Source: Ascaphus truei
Lineage: Eukaryota > Chordata > Amphibia > Anura > Ascaphidae
DNA: 64,000 nt
NCBI GenBank assembly: GCA_036426205.1
Contig: CM071568.1
Location: 120,194,545 to 120,258,544, forward strand
Direction of reading: 5' to 3'
Each line of letters starts with the position of its first letter. Position 1 is the first letter of the stretch. Both the position numbers and the translations under genes were made by a program. Below are positions 42,480-53,249 of this stretch, in pieces. Under the pieces are notes generated by a model, which saw only the letters and a list, made by a program, of their open reading frames with translations, searched no databases and had not been told where the DNA came from.

Positions 42480-43490
42480 ATTTTTTAATTAAATTAACAG
42501 CCACGGCAACGCAGGAGGCCCGAGCGGCCAGGCCCCCCTAACTCATGGGGCCTGGGACGCCAGTGCCCTTTGTCCCCCGCTGTTGGCGGCCCTGACTACA
42601 TGAGGCATGCCACAGATAAGAAGGACAACAGACTGTGAGTAACATCAAGTTTTTCACTGCATTGGTTGTGATTATGGGAGGATACCTTATTGTATGTAGC
42701 AGGATCGCTTAGCTCCAGGGAGACATTCCACTATAGGAGGATTACCGGACGATACTGTTTTATATCCAAACAGTAGTCACGTGTTTTTTCTACCAGGACT
42801 TTGTGTGTACACATACCTCCCTTCATGGTGAGCAACACTCCTGCATTTGGTTATTTACCTCCACACACCACACTGGTATGATTACCCTTTCTTCGAGCAA
42901 GCTTATACCGTTTGATACGTATATCAGTTCTGATACTAATTTATCCTTGTAACCTTGTTCTAGCAGCACCGACATATGGAACATTGTTCTGTTGTTATAT
43001 AGCTAACCTGTGATTGGCTGCATGGTCACGATCCGCACTGTGATTGGTGGCCGGCTCCTGCTCCATGTTAATTACAGCCAGCGGGGGCTATGTACGGAGA
43101 GAACCAGACAATCTCTGGAGGCGATCGGAGATGCGCTGGCAAACTTTTCAAATGTGCTTTGTGTAAAAGAGCATACACAAGCACTGCGCTTAACGGCAAA
43201 GCGCCAGAAAAGCCCGACCAGCGGAGGAAGTTTGGAGATTGACAGAGATGCTGGTGGAAAATTCAAAGGTGCTTTGTGTTGGTAGCACTGAGAGAAGCAC
43301 TGTGAACATCAGGACAAGAAACAGACAGGATAAGCCTACCTGAAGCAGGCTCCTGCACCTAGTTGAGGTTATAGACTTCCCCCCAGTCCCCCAGTTGGTG
43401 AGTGTATATTTTGTATTTAGTGTGTTTGCTGGCTTGCCAGAATAAAATCTGTTTATTCAATTATTGTGTCCTGTCTGGTGATAGTGATCC
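42480..43490. other. Probable LTR-like or promoter-like block, boundaries unclear
   Basis: Two 'ctgtgattgg' CCAAT-box-like sites (about 43,009 and 43,038, reverse CCAAT) are followed downstream by 'ccagaataaaatctg' (about 43,438) and 'cctgtctggtgatagtgatcccgg'. This order (promoter elements, poly(A) signal, GT-rich end) is what an LTR shows. No terminal TG/CA pair or target duplication could be fixed. Confidence 0.35.
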
Positions 43491-43499
43491 CGGTTGTAA

Positions 43500-44010
43500 A
43501 AAGGTGTTAAAAGTACTGGCCTTCCGTGACATAGTGCATTTGGAAAAACAACACAATATTTCTAGGGAACTCAAAAGGAAAGTTTTCGACCAGTGTATTC
43601 TACCTATGCTCACATATGGATGTGAAACTTCAAACCTAAATGCGAAGATGATTCAGAAGCTTCTGACAATGCAAAAAATATATGCTGGTATTACCCAAAG
43701 AGACAGGAAAAAGAATTAATGAGTTTGAAACCAAATTAAAGTCTGTGACATCACATGGGTGAAGAAATGCAAATGGCAGTAGGCTGGACATATGGCCATA
43801 TGGCAAGAAGAAATTACGATCGTTGGACAAAGATGGTACTCGACTGTATTCCCAGGCCATTAAAAAACCAAGATGATGACCAAAAGCAAGATTGGAGGAT
43901 GAAAACAGAAAATCTATTAGAACAACATAAAGAGGAGAGGCTTGTAGTATCCACAGTACCTGGAAGATTATTGGGGAGGCCTTCATTCAGCATTGAATCG
44001 ACAAGGGTTA
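43500..44010 (+). pseudogene. LINE 3' fragment B (post-RT region)
   Basis: The open part (to 43,717) reads KVFDQCILPMLTYGCETSNL, NAKMIQKLLTMQK and GITQRDRKKN. This matches the end of reverse transcriptases in RTE/I-type LINEs (usual: LPxxTYGxETWxL..KLxxxQRxMER.MLGIxxRDRxxN). After a stop, W-containing KWAG/H-like and RWT-type residues continue in another frame (about 43,740-43,850), then a GRP-like end (about 43,975). It ends at an A/T repeat. Upstream, the catalytic palm is absent (5'-truncated). Confidence 0.75.
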
Positions 44011-44525
44011 AAAAATATTATATATATATATTTTTTTTACACTACATGATTAGGCACTGATGTAAGGTCTTTTTTCTTCTATATAACTAGTTTGTTGCAA
44101 TAGCTCTCGTTTTCGAAGTGTTAAATTTATATTAGGAAGTTTTTATAAGAATAATTTGTTGAAGCAGTATTAATATTTTTCTATTATATTCTGTATTAAA
44201 TTGTATGTTTTCACCAATAAAGAACATCTATTTAGGAGCATTGTTTTTTTAAGTAAGTTTGCAAATGTAGTATTTTGCATATAAACATCTAATTGAATAA
44301 GTAACTATAGTACTGGTGAATGAAAACCCCCAGGGCTAATGCCCACAAACACCTTCAAATGTAAGACAATCCATGTACTATAAGGAAAGTTCAGACACTG
44401 CATAGTTTAAACTGACTTGTGTTTCCTGCTGCACATTTTAAATAGGCAGGAAAAACAACATACACCTTTTCTCAGATTCATAAAAACGGTCCCACCTCTT
44501 AATAAAGGCCTGAGTTTAATTTGTT
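44011..44525. other. AT-rich non-coding interval
   Basis: Starts with (TA)n at 44,018. No gene is visible. Confidence 0.45.
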
Positions 44526-44704
44526 TAATATTCCCACCACTAATGATTCCTGTTTAAGACATCCTTTAAAAAAGTTTGTAACATTAATTTAATGGAAAAA
44601 TGCCAATGCTGCTATAACAACTCCATTAGATGTTTCCCTGTTAAATTAATGTTACTAACTTTTAATGGATGTTCTAATTAGATGTTATTATTAACAGGAA
44701 TATT
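44526..44704. repeat. AT-rich fold-back repeat
   Basis: 'aatattcc...cctgtt' and 'catccttt...gtaacattaattta' on the left are inverted on the right ('taaattaatgttac...aatggatg', 'aacaggaatatt'). It is an imperfect palindrome of about 180 bp and MITE-like. Confidence 0.65.
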
Positions 44705-45039
44705 AGTCAAATTAAAATCAAACCCTATGAGAGACAACTTAGGTTTACAAGTATGTTAAGCATTAGTATCTGGATAATATATATGCAATGTAGTGATGCC
44801 AGATGGCCTAGCATTTTTCCCCCCTCTGCAGAAATAGGCACACATGGTTTTGTTAGCACAGAATACCTACAGGAACAGCATTATTATTATTAACATACCC
44901 ACTTTCAAAAGGAAGTGATGGTTTCTCCATGTACAGTGAACTACACTTGAGAAAGAAAAGGGCTCCATCTCTCAATTTCACACTCAACTCAAAGGGTCAC
45001 TTTCAATGTGGACTGATTAGTTTAGGCAGTTTTGAATTG
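44705..45039. other. Interval without a recognised gene
   Basis: AT-rich; nothing recognisable. Confidence 0.45.
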
Positions 45040-45043
45040 ATTG

Positions 45044-46137
45044 TGTAACCCCCTTTCCCTATGCCTATGGGAAACTGTGGGTGATTACGCGTGCTGCTGT
45101 TACCTGTGAGGCTCACATTAGACCAAAGCCTCCGCTTCTGGTGAGCATGGGGTACTATTTCTCATGGTACAGTGCCTCCATATATGAGGATCCCAGCGTA
45201 AGCGGGATGACTCTTCATAGGACACAATAACTATTCAACCTGGTATAATATAACTGTTTTACTGTAGTACAGTATAACAAACAATAACAATAATTACATC
45301 AATAAAATACAATGCATTAACATCAAGGGTGGTCCCCCCAAGTACTGAGGGTACTGTGGCACCAATACCCCTGGTGTCCTGCCCCAGCAAGTCCCACCCA
45401 AATGTGAGGTAGCGCTACCCCTGTGTGAACCGTTAATGCAGGTGTATACATTCCTGGGCACTCCTCTACCCAGGTGCAGCTGGTGGAGCAAGGAACAGTC
45501 AGGTCCCGCGTAGTGGGGCTTCTGACACCAATCCCCTCACTCCTTAGGGTTATGATCCTCCTCACGAGGTGAGCTCTAGCAGGAGGGTCTCACCTGAATG
45601 TCTCTTTGTCCTGTGGCCTGGTCCTAGACCGCAGGACACCGTGTGGCCGTCCAGTCACCGATGCATTTGCACTGCCACTATCTGGGGCCTTCCATGCAAC
45701 ACTTTACTGGGGTGGCTCAGGGGCTAGCTGGGGCCTAAGGGGCACGGCCTAGGCCCAGTCCAGGAGACACTGCTCCCTGGACCCTACCTTCTCCCTTGGC
45801 TCCTCTGTCAGTAATCACCATGCTGGCTCCTTGTACCAGAGGATATCCTGTCCTTTTAGGCTGGTTTAATCCCATTGTCTGGGACAGCCCAACTGACTTC
45901 CCTTCCCCCCCAGAGGATTCTGGGACATGTAGTCTTGCAGTACTCTTTTTGTAGCCATTCCTAGATGGCCGTCGCGCTCTTCCTGCAAAGCCCTCCCAGG
46001 CAATTTAACATCGCCGCTGTGTCGATTGTCACTGCGCATGTGCCGAGCTGCGGAATGACCGCCATATGTTTGTGCGGGGTCCCGTAGCGGAACTGGGCAG
46101 TTCCCCGCACCGGAGCAGGGGATGGAACTCGGCTACA
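45044..46137 (-). mobile_element. Solo LTR with ATTG target duplication
   Basis: The ends TGTAACC...GGCTACA give, on the minus strand, TGTAGCC...GGTTACA. This is the same start and end as the LTRs of the 12.86-17.72 kb element. ATTG flanks both sides (45,040-45,043 and 46,138-46,141), again a 4-bp duplication. The minus-strand 5' part is CpG-rich and holds 'gactacatgtcccagaatcc' (about 45,915-45,940), a string common in LTR U3 regions. The interior was lost by LTR-LTR recombination. Confidence 0.82.
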
Positions 46138-46489
46138 ATTGTTTTGGTTGTAAAGCTCGCCTGCTTTTGTGGGCAATTTAAAAAGAAAAGAAAAGAAGAA
46201 GGCAACTCTGCCACTACACAATAACAAGTAGAGAATTTAGCAGAATACAAAGAATGTCACTAATTTAATTGTGCCAAATCCAATCCATGCTGTACAATTT
46301 GCTACATAAAAAATGTTTGGATATTCACATGTGTAGATGTTATAAGTAGAATTAATAAATAATTATGCATTATAGTTATCAGCTACAAATAAGGATTGTA
46401 TTTAATTATGTATCATATTTGTAGTCACTGCATCAATGCCTGGCATTCCTTGTAAAACATGGGGTTGTGTTGGTTATGGTAAGCCTGGT

Positions 46490-47556
46490 TGTAACGCTTG
46501 TGCTCCCATGCACAAGCCAAGACCAGGAGGGGGACCCGGTAGCAAGATGGGAAAGCCGCAGGAGACACGAGATAAGAGAAAGTTTCCGCACAACTTGGGA
46601 GCATCGTCACGTGAGCGCGCCGCATGCGAGAGAAGCGTGGTGCGTCCGGAGGAGTAGAGCCAGGCTCTGTGGCACAGCTGAGCCAGCTGCACGTGTGTGT
46701 GTGCTCTGTTAGCAGAGCGGAGACGCGCGCACTCTCAGGCACCAGTGTGTGAGATGCCACAGGTAAGAAGAGAAGGTAGAGCAGAGTCAAGAGCACAAGG
46801 TTACAATGGTTAGTTTTTCCTGGAGGGTGTCCAGCCTCCTTAAAGGCATAGTGCCAGTAACTGAAGAGAAAAGCAATACTAAATTCAAAGTAAGGGTTCT
46901 TTAGTTAAATGCTTTGGCCAAAGTATTGTAAGCCTGCTACCACGTCAAGGTAAACCCTATTCAGCAGGTCCTACACTACGCACAACATTAAACTAGACCT
47001 CAGTAATAGAAAGAGCAATGTCCCAGTATTCCGGAAAGCCAAAGGAGAACAAGTAGAAGTCCCAGCGTAAATCCAGGCAGGACACAGCATGCGATGACAG
47101 GAACAGGAGGCATAGAGTACTGGAGTAGTACTTTGCATTACACAGGGCAGATAGCAACTGCCTGTTATATAAGGAGCAGCAGCAGCTGTAGCAGAGAGGG
47201 CAGGATTTGCCAGAAAGCAAGATGGCGTCATTTGCTTCAGTATGCTTGAAATCCCTTCCTGTTGGTGAGATAAGGCAGGGGCGGAGCGTTGGCACGGCCT
47301 CTGCGGAAGCATGGAAGGGTTCAGGACACAAACAAGGATTAGATTATCTTGACTCGCAGCTAAAGAGTGGCGCATGCCGTCACGTGTACATGCCGCGCAC
47401 GAGAGAGCTGTGCAACGTGAACGGGGATGGTGCAGAGCTCCGTGGCACACGTAGAAGAATCGCGGTTACGTGCGCGCTCTGTAAGGAGAGCGGGGATCTG
47501 AGATGCGGCAGGTAAGGAGGGAACACGCCGCAGGGGGCGTTTCCCGATTCCTTACA
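46490..47556 (-). mobile_element. Solo LTR of the Gypsy chromovirus type, CTGGT target duplication
   Basis: On the minus strand it starts TGTAAGGAATCGGG and ends CAAGCGTTACA, the same termini as the LTRs of the chromovirus at 22.2-28.1 kb. CTGGT flanks both ends (46,485-46,489 and 47,557-47,561), a perfect 5-bp duplication. At 1,067 bp it is longer than the 782-bp LTRs. It contains two similar blocks ('gagatgccacaggtaagaag' near 46,750 and 'gagatgcggcaggtaaggag' near 47,500), so an internal duplication may explain the extra length. Confidence 0.85.
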
Positions 47557-47561
47557 CTGGT

Positions 47562-48830
47562 ATCCTGTGCTGAAAGATTGCCCTTTTTTTTCAATGCTGT
47601 ATGTATATCTTTATTTGTAGAGTATACTGAATTGCAATTTAAGCTACTGTATATGGCTCAATTTTTTTTTCTAAACTGGAACAAACTTTCTTCTCTGAAA
47701 TATGTTTTTTAAGATACTACGGATTGTGCAAATGCAACCATAGTAAAGTAGGCTACCCAAAAACTTTAATTGTGTTTTATGTTTTAGTGAAAATAATTCT
47801 AACTACTGAAAAGGAGTAATTTATTATAAATTACTTCCATGGGTGTTAGGCACCAGTCAAAGAATGTGAACACTGTTCTGGACTTTCAAACACCTACAGA
47901 TTGAAAGAATTGTTGGGAAGGCAGACACTTAACATGAGGAAGCGCTTCAAAAGATTCTCCTCTTCATTCATGCTGTGACCTAAGTAACCAGTTTAATCTT
48001 TAAATCCAAGGCTGTAACAAGTTACAATGAATTCTTACAAGCTGGAACATTGTTAAGATCTTCTGTTGGCAAAGTTAAACAGTTAGTGTTTGTGACAGAC
48101 ATATGAGAATTTATTTAATTTTTTTTTTTAATCACAAATACTGATACTGGTATTAACAAAATAAGTCGGATAATATTCTATCCTAAAATGTATAATGAAA
48201 AAGAATAATTTGTAATGAGAAAAAAAGCAAAATATACTTTGAAGATATATTCATATAAAATGTGACAATTTTGCAAGACTAGTTATGAGATTATTTATCC
48301 ATGAACGTAGTGCTTAAAAAAAAGATTCTAAATTAAATTGATGTATCTTATTACTAAAAGCAGAATGTATTAAATTTGTCTTCTCAAAATCAGGGTTTCC
48401 TTTCCGAGATTGAAGTACAGTAATTTGGCAGCTTTAGCATAACATAGTTAATTCTCAATACCTATCAAATCAATAGGCTACAACTTAAAAAAAAAAATCC
48501 TTTTTTTAATATTGATTCTACAAGAATCTCTGAAACTTATAAACATAAAAACATAGAATTTGACGGCAGATAAAATCCTAATCATTTGGCCAGCGATAAA
48601 ATCCTTATCATTTGGCCCGCCTAGCGTGGGCATTTTCCTCCCTATTGGACTATAGTCCCATCTATATCTGACCCCAAAAAGAATATGGTGGTTAATATCA
48701 GTACACGGTTCTGGTATAGTATTGGTAAACGTTACTTGCTGATGTTTGAATTAGATAGATAGGTGCCAAGAGAACATATGCAGCGATCACCCTCAAAGGA
48801 GTGAAACAATGTCTATGTCCTCATTAAGAC
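47562..48830. other. AT-rich interval with a short repeat fragment
   Basis: No gene is visible. Around 48,550-48,660 'agaatttgacggcagataaaa' begins a fragment resembling a widespread vertebrate repeat tail. The unit 'gataaaatccttatcatttggcc' is present twice in tandem, slightly changed. The rest has no recognised content. Confidence 0.4.
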
Positions 48831-48839
48831 CAGAATGGA

Positions 48840-49810
48840 TATTTGTCTTCAGTTTACAAATCCAAAAACTTTATTGTCTTGATAATTCCCTTTCCCGATC
48901 CCCACCTCTTCTGTTTTCAGAAACATAATCTATCCCCTTATATTTCAGCAGTGATGGGTCTTGTCTATGGTATGAGTTAAAATGTCATGAGACACAATGT
49001 TTCTCAAATCCAATCCTGATGTTTCTCACGTGCTCAATATCCTTCTTCTAAGCTGTCTTTTTGTGCGTCCAAAATCGGACAGACTACTGGGACATTCTAA
49101 ATAGTAAACAACATGGGTGGTAGTCCATTGTTTAATCTCAAATGTGTCTTGAGACCCCCTGCTAAAAAAAAAAAAATCCTGTTAGGGTGTAGCATCTTAC
49201 AAGCCAAGCATCTACCATACGCAAAATTACTTTTTTTCGGGCAACCATATGGCCTATTTGGAATTATGCCGATATCACTTGGGGCCAGTAGATTCTTATA
49301 TTATTTTTACTTTCTGAAGATGACCTTCAGGTTTTTAGGGATAACGGACCCTAATATTGGGTCATTACCCAATATATCCCAATGTTTACATATTATTGTT
49401 TTGATCAAATTGCCTTGAGAATTATAATTGATTATAAAGGGAATAGTGATAATATTGTTATTCACCACATTACTTTAGTAAATAACCCGCAGATATAACA
49501 TTGTTTTCTGTATGCTCTATATTAATATCAGTTGTTTCTCTACTTGCTCCTGAATGTGGTACCTTATCCTTCCTATTCTTCTGGATCAGAAGTTCCATCA
49601 TGTCCATCCTTCTGGTTTTGTTGAGTGCACTGTCCAATATCACCTTACAGTAACCACTATCCACAAATTTATTATAAAGTTCCAAACGCCTGTTTTTCAA
49701 AGACACTCTCTGCGCTATATTTCCTTTTTAAATGTACAAATTGACCCAGGGTTATATTGTTAATCCATCCCTTGAAGTGGTTTCTTGAAACTTGCAAGAA
49801 ACTATTTGTG
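48840..49810 (-). pseudogene. Penelope-like element 6: post-RT linker + decayed GIY-YIG
   Basis: On the minus strand, from about 49,800: WI-NITLGQFVHLKRK-like residues, then EKRRLELYNKFVDSGYCKVI and LDSALNKTRR (about 49,700-49,610). Next come a frame with HWDILGNDP-type post-RT residues (about 49,380) and a linker Cys region ('cttgtaagatgctacacc', about 49,190). The nuclease remnant is near 49,110-49,010, and EHVRNIRIGFEKHCVS, YKGIDYVSENRRGGDRE and LSRQ.SFWICKLKT end the frame near 48,850. Stops and the loss of the YIG core show it is dead. It lies head-to-tail behind Penelope element 5. Confidence 0.8.
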
Positions 49811-50981
49811 AAAAACAAAGAAGAAAGTATAAGATCCTCTTAGTGTAGTATTAAAATTAAATGTTTTATAAACAGGGTGTAGTATATGCACATACAGAAT
49901 TAAAAAAGTAAATAGGCATGTAGGTATAATAACCAGTATAGACCAGACGCTCCCACAACTGCTGTGCATGATCTTCAATGGCCCGTCTGCGATTTCCACA
50001 CTTCACTTCTCCAAAATAGCCAAGCAGCCGAGGTGAATGAAGTGTGTCCACCGGGAATCACTTTCCCTGTTGTATTCTTCCGGGCACCACTCGTCTCCGC
50101 ATCCGATCACCAGGCACTCCATCTGGGTGCTGCTCTGTCGGTGGGGGGGGAGGAAGAATCCCTCACACCGGTAGGTTGAAATACCAGAGTGAAATCACAG
50201 TCGTAGCCGCAAGGGAAAGGGAGTGTGATCACAGCATTCTCGCGTCCTAATCACAATGGAAGGAGGCAGCAAGGCAGTACTTGGTAGAGGCGTCTGTATA
50301 GGTTTAAAAGTCCATGGAAGTCAGGAAAAGCTCAATAAAGCTTGAAGTGTCTGACCACTGACAGATCACTTCATATAATAAAAACTCCAACGTGTTTCGT
50401 GACGCAAGGTCACTTCTTCAGGGAATGGAGTGTCATACTCCCATGATGCCTTTTATAGGTCATATACTTTCCTGATTGGTTAACAAGTTATATATAGCAA
50501 ATATGTGTATAATGAACAAATAAAGTAGAGTTTATACTAATACCATACAAGACTTAATAGTCACATAATACATTTAACTACCTAAAAAGAGAGCTATTAG
50601 TATTTGATATATAAGCATTTTGAAATCAATAGTCAAAATCATATGGAGAAAGGAGAGAGAAGAAAGAAACATTGGGGGAAACCCCAAATAACTTTAGTAC
50701 ACTATTGTAAAGGTATAAATTACATAAACCAAAATATGGTTTTCTACCCACAGCAAGTTCTTTTGGATATAAATCATGGTGAAAAATGTACCCCAAAAAT
50801 ATATATTCATCACTATAATTTTCAAAAAGGGGAGGTGTATTTAAAGAACATACAATATATATATATTCCATATCAGAACTAAACAAAATATATAAACAAA
50901 ATCTTAGGAGTAGGCGTTGGCTACAACGAGACATGTATATGACTAAAGAGATATATAAGCAGAGAACAGGGGAATCAAACA
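49811..50981 (-). mobile_element. Penelope element 5, 3' region
   Basis: This non-coding segment joins the nuclease of element 5 to the start of element 6. It contains a hammerhead-like motif (50,380-50,432, minus) and a GC-rich part (about 49,960-50,280) next to AT-rich ends. Its position between two same-orientation coding pieces is that of a pseudo-LTR. Confidence 0.6.
50380..50432 (-). ncRNA. Hammerhead ribozyme-like motif (Penelope element 5)
   Basis: On the minus strand: core CTGAAGA (50,421-50,415); one A; stem II GTGAC (50,413-50,409) paired perfectly with GTCAC (50,403-50,399) over CTTGC; GAAA (50,398-50,395); a stem III A-C-AC-G-T; and T at the cleavage position. Stem I can form GGAGT with ATTCC (one G-U). 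The architecture is the same as at 31.5 and 37.4 kb, with a different stem II, so the stem is conserved by pairing rather than sequence. Confidence 0.72.
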
Positions 50982-53130
50982 TCAGGGCATGGAGCCGAGA
51001 CAGAACATCAGTACCGGGTTAACATATGTTGAACAAAAGGAGAAATTCAATTGATAAGTGACAGGATTTCTATATGCTTTTAAACCAAGGGGAGCCACAG
51101 ATTTGATGGTGTAAATCCAATAATTTTCTTTTCTGGCTAGCTCCCTCTCTATGTCACCACCTCTCCTATTTACAGGAACTACATCTAGTCCTTTGTATTT
51201 CAACAAAGTGTGATCCTGATCATGATGTACTTTGAAGTGCATTGACACACTATGTTTTTTGAATCCGATCCTGATGTTCCGTGCATGCTCCAGTACCCTC
51301 CTCCAGAGCTGTCTCTTCGTACGCCGAATATAAGGAAGGCCACGGGGACATTCTAAATAATAGATAACATGTGTTGTTGTACACGTAATACAATCCTTAA
51401 TCTCATGTGGTTCTTTTAACCCCTGAGTCATAAGGAACTTTCTATCCTGGTGTAGTAGTTTACAGGCAAGGCACCTGCCACACGCAAAGTTTCCCTTTGG
51501 TTTAGCTGAGATCAACGTTAAATTGTTGACCTTGTTTTGTAGTTCAAAGATATCACTTGCGGCCAATATGTTCTTAAAATTGTGTGACTTCCGAAAGATT
51601 ATCCTAGGTCTCTCAGCAGTAATTGAACTAATATGGGGTCACTATTGAGTATTCCCCAATGTTTTTTTAGTATTGACTTTATCTGATTCCCTTGAGAATT
51701 AAAGTTTATAATAAATGGAACACTCAGTTTTTTATCGGTCTGACTGTTTTAAGTGGCACTATTGTTTACATTAGCCCCTACTTCTTCCGCTATTGGATTT
51801 TCATCCACTTCAGATTGTGTGGATCTATCATTTTGTTTACGTTGGATTAATAGTTTCTGTCTAATCATTTTCCTAGTTTTGTTCAGTGCAGTATCCAAAA
51901 TGGCTGTAAAGTAACCCCTATCTACAAATGTACTATATGGTACTTGTGCCTGTTCTTCAAATATGATGTTCATACTACAATTTATTTTCAAATGAATGAA
52001 CTGACCCAAGGATATGTTTTCTATCCAGCCTCTATAATGATTACTTGAAGCCTGAAGAAGACTATTTGCATCGACTTCTTTAAAGAAAGTGCAAGTGTTT
52101 ACTGAACCACCCGAAAAAGCCTCTAAACGAAGATCTAAAAAATCTATTACATTTTTATTGTGTTTAAGGGTAAATGTTATGATTATCGTCATTGAGATTA
52201 ATATATGTCAAAAAATCATCAGCAGATGCCTCATCGCCCTTCCAGACAATGAGCACGTCATCAATGAATCTTTTCCAATCTATTATATTCTCTGAAAAAG
52301 TATTGGAGCCATGGACACAACCGCACTCCCAGCTACCCATATATAGATTGGCATAGCTGAAAGCAAACCGTGTGCCCATGGCTGCACCACATTATTGCAG
52401 ATAATATCGATCAAGAAATAAAAAGTAATTGTGTGTCAGAGTGTAAGACACACTTTCAATAATAAATTCTGCATTGGATAAATGTAGTTCTAAATCCTCC
52501 TCCAGAAAAAGTCTGATTGATTCCAACACCAATGCATGTGGAATACTTGTGTAAAATGCCTATACATCGCAGGTAATCCACCTATACTCTTCCTCCCAAA
52601 CAATTTGTTTTACTAGATTAAGGACAGCAGTAGTGCCCTTAATATAAGAAGGCAACAAAGGCACATACTTCTGCAAGAACGAGTCTACGTACTGAGACAG
52701 ATTTGATTTCAGGGAGCCGATCCCGGATATGATCGGTTTCCCGGGGGGAGTATTAAACTCTTATGAATCTTCGGGAGGTGGTACAGAATTGGAATTCTGG
52801 GACACCTCACGAATAAAAAGTCAAATTTATTTTTGTTAGAACTTTATTCTCCAAAGCTACTTTCATGATATTTTGTAGTTGTTGCAAAAAATCCGTGGTC
52901 GTATCACCACCTAATCTAGAAAAGGACTGACCATCAGAGAGCAGCCTAAAGGCCTCTCCCTGATATTCAGCCCTATCATGTACAACAACCCCACTGCCCT
53001 TATCAGCCTGATGGATCACTATGGCTTTATTTTTCTTCAGTTCACGTAAAGCTACATTTTCTTCTTTACTAAGGTTCTTCTCAGAAGTGTCCCTAGTCTC
53101 ACACAAATTCACAAAGTCATTGTTCACCAT
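50982..53130 (-). pseudogene. Penelope-like element 5: reverse transcriptase + GIY-YIG endonuclease, near complete
   Basis: On the minus strand from 53,130: LSKEENVALRELKKNKAIVI, HQADKGSGVVV (RT N-part), then a frame with PPGKPIISGIGSLKSNLSQY (about 52,750-52,690), TCDV and YTSIPHALVLES (about 52,570), and GAAMGTRFAFSYANLYMGSWE (about 52,390-52,325; P to F in APSYAN). The catalytic FIDDVLIVW is at about 52,270. After it come IDFLDLRLEAF, SSNHYRGWIENISLGQFIHL and KKHWGILNSDP. The linker is GNFACGRCLACKLL (C-x2-C-x2-C). The nuclease is HVIYYLECPRGLPYIRRTKRQ, with YIR in place of YIG, then EHARNIRIGF, NYWIYTIKS and a stop at 50,982. Several stops and frameshifts are present. Confidence 0.87.
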
Positions 53131-53188
53131 ATGAACGCGCTATACACAGAGAAAAACCCGCACAGCTGATACTAACCACAGTGAGGCT

Positions 53189-53189
<1 letters not shown>

Positions 53190-53248
<59 letters not shown>
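53190..53248. repeat. (CA)n microsatellite
   Basis: Pure CA repeat of about 59 bp, next to the 5' end of Penelope element 5. Confidence 0.95.
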
Positions 53249-53249
<1 letters not shown>

